From DASUPK01 sp963819715 (GTDB lineage: Bacteria; Actinomycetota; Thermoleophilia; Solirubrobacterales; 70-9): a stretch of 64,000 bases of DNA. The stretch lies in NCBI GenBank assembly GCA_963819715.1, contig CAWFXE010000001.1, positions 1-64,000 on the forward strand. Direction: 5' to 3'. Position 1 is the stretch's first letter. Every line of letters starts with the position of its first letter. The notes under the pieces were generated by a model. The model was not told the DNA's origin. It worked only from the letters and a program-made list of their open reading frames with translations, and made no database searches. A program made the position numbers and the translations under genes. Shown one piece after another: positions 60,078 to 64,000 of this stretch.

Positions 60078-60858
60078 ATGGAAGGTAGTCAGGACGAACG
60101 AGAGCGCCTGCGCGCCGAGCGAGAGGCCGCCGAGTCGCAGGACGCGGCGGCACAGCACGCGCCGCAAGCGCCGCGTCCAGTACCTGAGCATCGCGGCATT
60201 CGCGGCGGTCGCCGTGATCGTCGCGCTGATCGTGATCAGCCAGTCCGGGGGCGACAACAACGACACGCCGAGCACCCCGGGCAACGTCAAGGGCGTCGCG
60301 CCAGGTCAACTCCGAGCTCCAGGGCATCTCGCAGAGCGGTCAGACGCTCGGGTGATCCGAGCGCTCCGGTCACTGTGACCGAGTTCGGCGACCCGCAGTG
60401 CCCGGTCTGCAAGGCCTTCGCCGAGCAGATCGCCCCCGAAGCTGATCTCCAGCGAGGTCAGGACCGGCAACGTCAAGTACGTCTACCAGCCCTACCTGAT
60501 CATCGGTCCGGACTCGAAGCCCGCGATGAAGGCGATCCTGGCCGCCGGTGAGCAGAATCGCTTCTGGAACTACCTGCAGCTCTTCTACGCGAATCAGGGC
60601 GAGGAGAACTCCGGCTACGTCACTGACGACTTCCTGACGAGCCTCGCGACAGGCCGCCGGAGTCTCCGACATCGGCAAGTGGAACGATCCCGCAACTCCT
60701 CCAAATGGGACGCCGTGATCGCCAAGGGCACATCCGACGCCGAGGGCTTCGGCTTCAACGGCACGCCCTCGCTCGTCGCCGAGGGGCCGAACGGGACGCA
60801 GCCGATCAACGGGTTCGGCCTCTCGGGGATCCAGGCGGCGATCCAGCAGGTCAGCTAA
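60078..60858 (+). CDS. membrane-anchored DsbA-like thioredoxin, several frameshifts
   Basis: It starts MEGSQDERERLRAEREAAES; then in shifted frames come the anchor RRVQYLSIAAFAAVAVIVAL, QVNSELQGISQSGQTLG, the thioredoxin active site VTEFGDPQCPVCKAFAEQIA (CPVC), SSEVRTGNVKYVYQPYLIIG, FWNYLQLFYANQGEENSGYV and NGTPSLVAEGPNGTQPING with the cis-Pro loop GTPS. Frame changes occur near 60155, 60305, 60355, 60445, 60650 and 60690. All elements are in order, so the gene is probably intact in the organism. With VKOR it makes an oxidative folding pair for exported proteins. Confidence 0.75.
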
Positions 60859-60886
60859 CCAGCCGTCTGGCCCTAACCTTGGCCGG

Positions 60887-61613
60887 GTGGCTACGAGCCA
60901 AGGAGACAAGCGCCGCCTGCTGGTGATCAGCGCGGACGACTACGGGTACTGGCCCTCCTACAACCAGGGGATCCTCGAGGCGATCCAGATGGGCGCCATC
61001 GACTCGGTCAGCGCGATGGTCGAGCGCGAGTACTGCGAGGCGGAGCCGCTGCTCGAGACAGGGGTGGAGATCGGGCTCCACATCGAGTTCGAGGGCCGCT
61101 GGGGCCCCCGCAGCGGCGCGCCGGCGCGCACCTCGCTCCGCGTCCAGCTGGAGCGGTTCGGCGGACATCTTCGGCCGCTGGCCCGCGTTCCTCAACGGGC
61201 ACCACCACTGCCACGCGCGGCCGGAGCTGGCAACTCCCGTCTTCCAGATGGCCCAGCAGATCGACGTGCCGGTCCGCTCGGTGAACCCCGACCATCGCCA
61301 GTGGCTGCGCGAGCGAGGCATCGATACGCCCGACCTGCTGATCGGGCGGACCGAGAGCAAGCAGCCCGCCGAGCCCGAGGAGCTACGGAACCTCGGCGTC
61401 GGCGTGACCGAGTGGGTCACCCATCCCGGGCACCCGGACAAGGAATCGGGGTCGAGTTACGACATGGCTCGCCAGGAGGACCTTGCGCTGCTCCAGAAGG
61501 TCATGGTCCGGGCCCGCTTCGACGAGCCGGTCTGGGGGGACGCACGGCGAACTCCGATGAAGGAGGCGTTCGTGCAGGAGCGCGAAGACGTCGAGGAGCC
61601 CGCCGCCGACTAG
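60887..61613 (+). CDS. ChbG/HpnK-family (YdjC-like) deacetylase, one frameshift
   Basis: GTG start: ATSQGDKRRLLVISADDYGY, with the metal Asp pair in SADDYG and GVEIGLHIEFEGRWGP. A break near 61165 is followed by FGRWPAFLNGHHHCHARPEL with the family's His-rich motif, and DVPVRSVNPDHRQWLRERGI. The fold removes acetyl groups from chitooligosaccharides or hopanoid glucosamine in relatives; the substrate here is open. It is 28 bases after the DsbA-like gene and converges with the acyltransferase gene. Confidence 0.75.
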
Positions 61614-63103
61614 CTGGTGGCCGACTCCTCGCGCTCGCCGTCGCCGTTCTGCGAGGGCGTCGCTTCCTCGGCTTCAACACCCGCCCGCGGCACGAAACGC
61701 CTGAAGATGCCGGCGCGGCCGCCGGCCGCCTCGAGCAGCTCCGCGATCGAGTCCTCGAGATCGCTCGCGAGGTCCTCCAGGTCGGGCATGCCGTCGTAGT
61801 CGCCGATCAGGCCGAAGTTGACCTGCCCGTCGTAGCTCATGATCCCGATGCAGACGCCCTGGTTCTTGGCGAGCGGGACCATCGGGAAGACGCGCTCCAT
61901 CCGGCGGCCGAGCAGGTAGAGGGGGAACTGCGGCCCGGGGATGTTGGTGACGACGAGGTTGAAGAACCGCTGTCGAGACTGCAGGCGCGCCGCCTGGCCG
62001 GCGATCGTCGGCGGCGCGAAGTCCGCGAGCTGGGTCAGGAGCGTGGCGCCCATCGCCTGTTTGGACTGCTTCAGGTCGCCCATCGACTGCCGCACCAGCT
62101 CCATCCGGCGCCGCGGGTCCTCGCACCAGACTGGGAGCGGAGCCATCATCGTCGTCACCTGGTTGCCGAGGGTGCCGTGCTGATCCTTGGTGCGAACGCT
62201 CACGGGGATCATCGCCCGGAGCTCCAGCCCCTGGGTGGGGTGACCCCGCTTGCGCATGTAGCGGCCGAGAGCACCGGCGACGGCCGCCACGATCACGTCG
62301 TTGACGGTGCCGCCGAGCTCGTTCTTCACCTGCTTCATGTCCGCGAGCGAGGCGCGAACCCAGGCGAACCGGCGGTGGGGGCCGACGTCGAAGTTGAACG
62401 GGCTCTTGGGGGCGGCGATGCCGGCCCAGGCGAAGCTGCCCGCGGCGACGACCGCCTCCGTCGCCTTGCGGAATGCGCGGCGCGGGCCCCGCATGACACG
62501 GCGGACGCCACGAACGGCCTCGCGCGGGTCGATCGCCCGGTGGAACAGCGCCTCCGAGAGGAGCTGGGCGCGACTCGGCTCGGGGGCGGGGGCCCAACGC
62601 CCGGGGGCCCGGGGCGGGTCGAGCGGCTCCTTCTCAGCGTCGAACAGGACTGTTGTTATGTCAACTCCCGAGACACCGTCGACCATGGCGTGGTGCGTCT
62701 TGCCGACGATGGCAAAGCGGCCACCCTTCAGGCCCTCGATCAGCCAGAGCTCCCATAGGGGCTTGGAGCGGTCGAGCTGCTGAGAGAAGATCCGCGCGGC
62801 CAGGATGCGCAGCTGTTTTTCGGAGCCGGGCTCGGGCAGGGAGGTGTGGCGGACGTGGTAGGCGAGGTTCAGGTGCGGGTCATCGACCCACACGGGGCGG
62901 CCCTGGCCGAAGGGGACGAAGCGGAGCTTTTGGCGGAACCGAGGCACCAGGTGCAGGCGCGACTCGATGTGGTCGCGGAACTCGACATAGCGGGGTGGGG
63001 GACCCTCGAAGATCGTCGTCGAGGCGACGTGCATGTGCGTCCCGTCGCGCTCCAGGTGCAGGAATGAGGAGTCGAGGCCGGTGAGGCGGTCGGTCATGCC
63101 CAT
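61610..63103 (-). CDS. wax ester synthase / diacylglycerol acyltransferase (WS/DGAT)
   Basis: A 497-residue bifunctional acyltransferase of the Tgs/AtfA family. It starts MGMTDRLTGLDSSFLHLERD; the catalytic HHxxxDG is at 137-143 (IVGKTHHAMVDGVSGVD). GTVNDVIVAAVAGALGRYM, VRTKDQHGTLGNQVTTMMAP and NLVVTNIPGPQFPLYLLGRR follow as usual. It makes triacylglycerol or wax esters from acyl-CoA, the common carbon store in actinobacteria. An acyl-CoA ligase is encoded at 39.5 kb. Either ATG of the MGM pair may be used. Confidence 0.92.
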   Translation of the reverse strand: MGMTDRLTGLDSSFLHLERDGTHMHVASTTIFEGPPPRYVEFRDHIESRLHLVPRFRQKLRFVPFGQGRPVWVDDPHLNLAYHVRHTSLPEPGSEKQLRILAARIFSQQLDRSKPLWELWLIEGLKGGRFAIVGKTHHAMVDGVSGVDITTVLFDAEKEPLDPPRAPGRWAPAPEPSRAQLLSEALFHRAIDPREAVRGVRRVMRGPRRAFRKATEAVVAAGSFAWAGIAAPKSPFNFDVGPHRRFAWVRASLADMKQVKNELGGTVNDVIVAAVAGALGRYMRKRGHPTQGLELRAMIPVSVRTKDQHGTLGNQVTTMMAPLPVWCEDPRRRMELVRQSMGDLKQSKQAMGATLLTQLADFAPPTIAGQAARLQSRQRFFNLVVTNIPGPQFPLYLLGRRMERVFPMVPLAKNQGVCIGIMSYDGQVNFGLIGDYDGMPDLEDLASDLEDSIAELLEAAGGRAGIFRRFVPRAGVEAEEATPSQNGDGEREESATS

Positions 63104-63139
63104 GATCGTCGCATACCGACTGTGCCGATCGTCACACAA

Positions 63140-63183
63140 GTACGGAAATTGCGTACCTACCCTCTCGGTTCGATAGTCATCAA
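63140..63183. promoter_or_regulatory. overlapping divergent promoters with a GTACG-N7-CGTAC palindrome
   Basis: Minus strand (acyltransferase): -35 TTGATG (63183-63178), 18-base spacer, -10 TAGGTA (63159-63154). Plus strand (riboswitch unit): -35 TTGCGT (63149-63154), 17-base spacer, -10 GATAGT (63172-63177). GTACGGAAATTGCGTAC (63140-63156) covers the minus-strand start site and the plus-strand -35, a place where one bound protein could affect both. Confidence 0.45.
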
Positions 63184-63187
63184 ACAA

Positions 63188-63326
63188 CTCGCCGAGTGGC
63201 CTTGACGGAAATCAGGCCAGCGGGGGAACCACAGATTCACTGGGGCGAATAGGGCGGTGTTCCGTCCTTAACGGCACTGGCAACGGAGCCAATGTCGCGA
63301 GCCCGTCAGCTAACCCCGTAGGCGGC
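63188..63326 (+). promoter_or_regulatory. c-di-AMP riboswitch (ydaO/yuaA type)
   Basis: The leader has the hallmark strings of this class in order: CCAGCGGGGGAACCAC (63217-63232), TGGGGCGAATAGGGCGG (63241-63257) and the 3' CCGTCAGCTAACCCCGTAGGCGG (positions 63303-63325, key part CAGCTAAC). In actinobacteria this riboswitch usually controls cell-wall hydrolases and resuscitation factors; here it precedes an RlpA-like gene by 24 bases. A promoter fitting its 5' end lies at 63149-63177. Confidence 0.85.
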
Positions 63327-63350
63327 AGAGAGAGAGGCAGGTGGATTCAC

Positions 63351-64000
63351 TTGCATCGCTTCCGTTGGAAGCGGAGGCGGGCTGCGCTAGCGCTGCTGCC
63401 CGCACTGGCAATGATGATCACGGCAGGAATCGCGGGGGCTTCGGACGCCGTTCCGGCGATCGGAACGGGACCCGAGGCGACCGCGTCCGGCAGCCCCGCC
63501 ACCGGGATCAGCCTGAACGGACACAGGAACGTGATGGCGCATCACACCGTCAAGTTCCGCGGTCGCGTCACCCCGGGGGGCAGCAGGGCGGTCATCATCC
63601 GGGTCGGCGGACACAGGTTCCGCACCCACACCCGAGGCGACGGCAGCTTCCGGCTGCGCTGGCACTCACCGGGCTCCGGCACCTACGGGGCCCGCGCGAA
63701 GGTGGCGAACACCCGCGTGCGCTCCCGGAAGATGACCGTGTACGCGTTCCGCCCGGCCGCGGCCTCGTATTACGGCCCCGGCCTGTATGGGAACGGCGTG
63801 GCCTGTGGTGGCACGCTGAGCCCAGGAACACTGGGGGTCGCCAACAAGACGCTCCCCTGCGGCTCCAGGGTCACGCTCCGCTATCACGGGAAGACGGTCA
63901 CCGTCCCCGTGATCGATAGGGGCCCGTTCGCGGGCAACCGCGAGTACGACCTGACCGCGGCCACCAAGGCGAAGCTCGGATTCCCCTCGACGGGGACCGT
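63351..64000 (+). CDS. exported RlpA-like double-psi beta-barrel protein (cut by window end)
   Basis: A TTG start gives a basic N-terminus and signal peptide (AALALLPALAMMITAGIAGA). A beta-sandwich-like middle region (KFRGRVTPGGSRAVIIRVGG and RGDGSFRLRWHSPG) is followed by the RlpA-like barrel: ASYYGPGLYGNGVACGGTLS, TLGVANKTLPCGSRVTLRYH and VTVPVIDRGPFAGNREYDLT. The Asp of DRGPF and the YYG start match lytic-transglycosylase-type RlpA and resuscitation-factor-linked proteins. 216 codons are seen and the frame is open at the edge. Control by c-di-AMP through the leader is inferred from the riboswitch. Confidence 0.85.
   Translation, partial: MHRFRWKRRRAALALLPALAMMITAGIAGASDAVPAIGTGPEATASGSPATGISLNGHRNVMAHHTVKFRGRVTPGGSRAVIIRVGGHRFRTHTRGDGSFRLRWHSPGSGTYGARAKVANTRVRSRKMTVYAFRPAAASYYGPGLYGNGVACGGTLSPGTLGVANKTLPCGSRVTLRYHGKTVTVPVIDRGPFAGNREYDLTAATKAKLGFPSTGT

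Noticed and set aside
61614..62758. Continuation of a plus-strand frame after the ChbG-like gene
   Set aside because: It is antisense to the intact WS/DGAT gene and appears only because of the frame break in the ChbG-like gene.
1..64000. CRISPR arrays, tRNA, rRNA, prophage or insertion sequences
   Set aside because: No regular spacer-repeat structure, tRNA T-loop context, rRNA-like sequence, integrase or transposase was seen by eye.

Overview
The window is high-GC, densely packed actinobacterial chromosome. The best fit is Thermoleophilia (a Solirubrobacterales-like lineage), by inference: an actinobacterial TCGAAC-N4-GTTCG LexA box in front of an ImuB/DnaE2 mutasome, a pgsA / RsiG-like / FHA / MerR cluster, an archaeal-type ProRS, exported proteins with lysine-rich C-terminal tails and a VALGGGAYAA-type N-terminus. 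No phage, insertion sequence, CRISPR array, rRNA or tRNA was recognised. Many conserved and essential genes (dnaE2, proC, lspA, rpsB tail, tsf, proS, dsbA-like) carry one-base frame breaks, often in G/C or A runs. I read these mainly as uncorrected assembly indels, so those genes are given with their full reconstructed extents.

Layout: 0-2.5 kb, a badly broken M28 peptidase, a DUF2269 membrane protein and a serine hydrolase. 2.5-7.4 kb (minus), an SOS mutasome imuB / DUF6504 / dnaE2 behind a LexA box. 7.4-9.4 kb, a lipoprotein, an isocitrate/isopropylmalate dehydrogenase-family enzyme and a small zinc protein. 9.4-13.05 kb, the most unusual stretch: three small standalone transcription units, two of them identical over the RNA, that share one promoter architecture and surround a GntR-MlaE-MlaE operon. 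13-16.6 kb, a hydrolase, an HD protein, murA (with Asp in place of the catalytic Cys) and two ABM-like barrels. 16.6-22.7 kb, a translationally coupled histidine operon hisZ-G-D-B-H-A-(DoxX)-F. 22.7-25.8 kb, an exported PQQ propeller, a CCA-adding enzyme and a truncated globin.

25.8-30.8 kb holds the division-associated ylm-type cluster pgeF-yggS-sepF-(dead hydrolase)-proC-yggT-lspA-rluA. 30.9-45.2 kb is the classic rpsB-tsf-pyrH-frr-uppS-cdsA-dxr-rseP-ispG order (translation, lipid carrier and isoprenoid precursors), interrupted by a class III cyclase, an acyl-CoA ligase, a polysaccharide deacetylase and surface proteins. 45.2-49.3 kb has a cytochrome b operon, proS and pgsA. 49.3-55 kb has a c-di-GMP-motif RsiG-like protein, FHA and MerR proteins, an AGPS-like flavoenzyme and two tandem HTH-membrane-RskA-like proteins. 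55-64 kb has nadE, an ImmA/IrrE-like metallopeptidase, a K+ channel, a VKOR/DsbA pair, a WS/DGAT acyltransferase and, at the edge, a c-di-AMP riboswitch in front of an RlpA-like exported protein.
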